Assembly (NCBI GenBank): GCA_009746045.1
Contig: RPFO01000667.1
Span: 2,221,380-2,285,379 of the forward strand
Direction of reading: 5' to 3'
Source of the DNA: Mesostigma viride
Taxonomy: Eukaryota; Streptophyta; Mesostigmatophyceae; Mesostigmatales; Mesostigmataceae
DNA length: 64,000 nucleotides
Shown piece by piece: positions 63,641 to 64,000 of the stretch. The translations under genes and the position numbers were made by a program. Below the pieces are notes generated by a model. That model made no database searches. It had not been told where the DNA came from and saw only the letters and a list, made by a program, of their open reading frames with translations. Numbering within the stretch: the first letter of the stretch is position 1; every line of letters begins with the position of its first letter.

Positions 63641-64000
63641 CTGATCAGACACTCCGCAAAGGTGAAAACCATTTGCGTTCAGTGCCGGGCCGCGGAAAAC
63701 GCGGAAAAACGCGATCTGCAAATGAATCCGACCGGAATCGAACTAGGGACCTCTCGCACCAATTTTGCTGACTATAGGACGGACGTCTCCGGTTACCATG
63801 GCATCGCCGTTGCAGGTGGAGTGCAACGAAAATGGCTGACGGCGGTATGGCTGACGGCGGAGCTCAGATCTTTTGCATCTGAGCCCCAAATTCGGTCAGA
63901 CCACTCGCATTCGATGCGCTTTTTTGAGACGCACCCGCCAGTATAATCGGTTACGGCTGAAACGCAGTATTGCGGAAGTTATCACGTGACAGGCAGCTAT

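Noticed and set aside
63722-63800. tRNA-like sequence on the minus strand with a B-box (GTTCGATTCC)
   Set aside because: The T stem does not pair well, the acceptor ends do not match and an anticodon arm cannot be formed; at most a tRNA-derived repeat relic.

Overview
The window looks like a nuclear contig of a green alga, probably chlorophycean (Chlamydomonadales-like). The evidence is split genes with GT-AG introns in consistent phases, a Ser-Pro/Pro-rich cell-wall type rod, a plant-type cytosolic malate dehydrogenase with a possible TGTAA polyadenylation signal, very abundant GC-rich minisatellites, and many LINE, hAT-like, TTAA-type and HUH elements. Nothing points to a prokaryote. Only three host genes can be supported; most of the remainder is repeats and mobile DNA.

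Layout. (1) 548-16258 (+): the 3' part of a gene for a single-pass membrane protein with a hydroxyproline-rich type ectodomain. Eleven exons join in phase to 694 residues. Its introns are filled with tandem repeats, including about 152 copies of an 18-bp unit and about 45 copies of a 32-bp unit. (2) 16259-25037: no recognised host gene; LINE fragments and a TTAA-type transposon end. (3) 25038-33400: the most interesting part. Two 3.5-kb copies of a mobile element encoding an HUH endonuclease (HVH plus YxxK) lie head to head as an almost perfect inverted repeat. Short non-autonomous relatives sit in the spacer and immediately downstream, and a 17-bp motif recurs at each unit start on the right side, as in a head-to-tail concatemer. 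(4) 33400-37516: mostly featureless. (5) 37517-39755 (+): a carbohydrate-type sulfotransferase. (6) 39970-45500: LINE debris, a TTAA-flanked 2-kb transposon and a LINE-like element that carries only ORF1. (7) 45813-49477 (-): a complete eight-exon cytosolic malate dehydrogenase. (8) 50890-63640: nested transposons. A 6.3-kb hAT-type element with perfect 20-bp terminal inverted repeats and an 8-bp target duplication contains a LINE, which in turn contains a TTAA-type element, and a second LINE-like insertion. Further LINE fragments follow.

The three host genes show no functional link to one another. The HUH element genes probably work as one spliced unit: a coiled-coil region, an acidic stretch, a CxxC-type zinc finger and the HUH nuclease. 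The intron between the zinc-finger exon and the HUH exon can be placed to the base. Each of the two copies is broken by a different small indel, so neither reads through intact. All family assignments come from motifs read by eye; no database search was possible.
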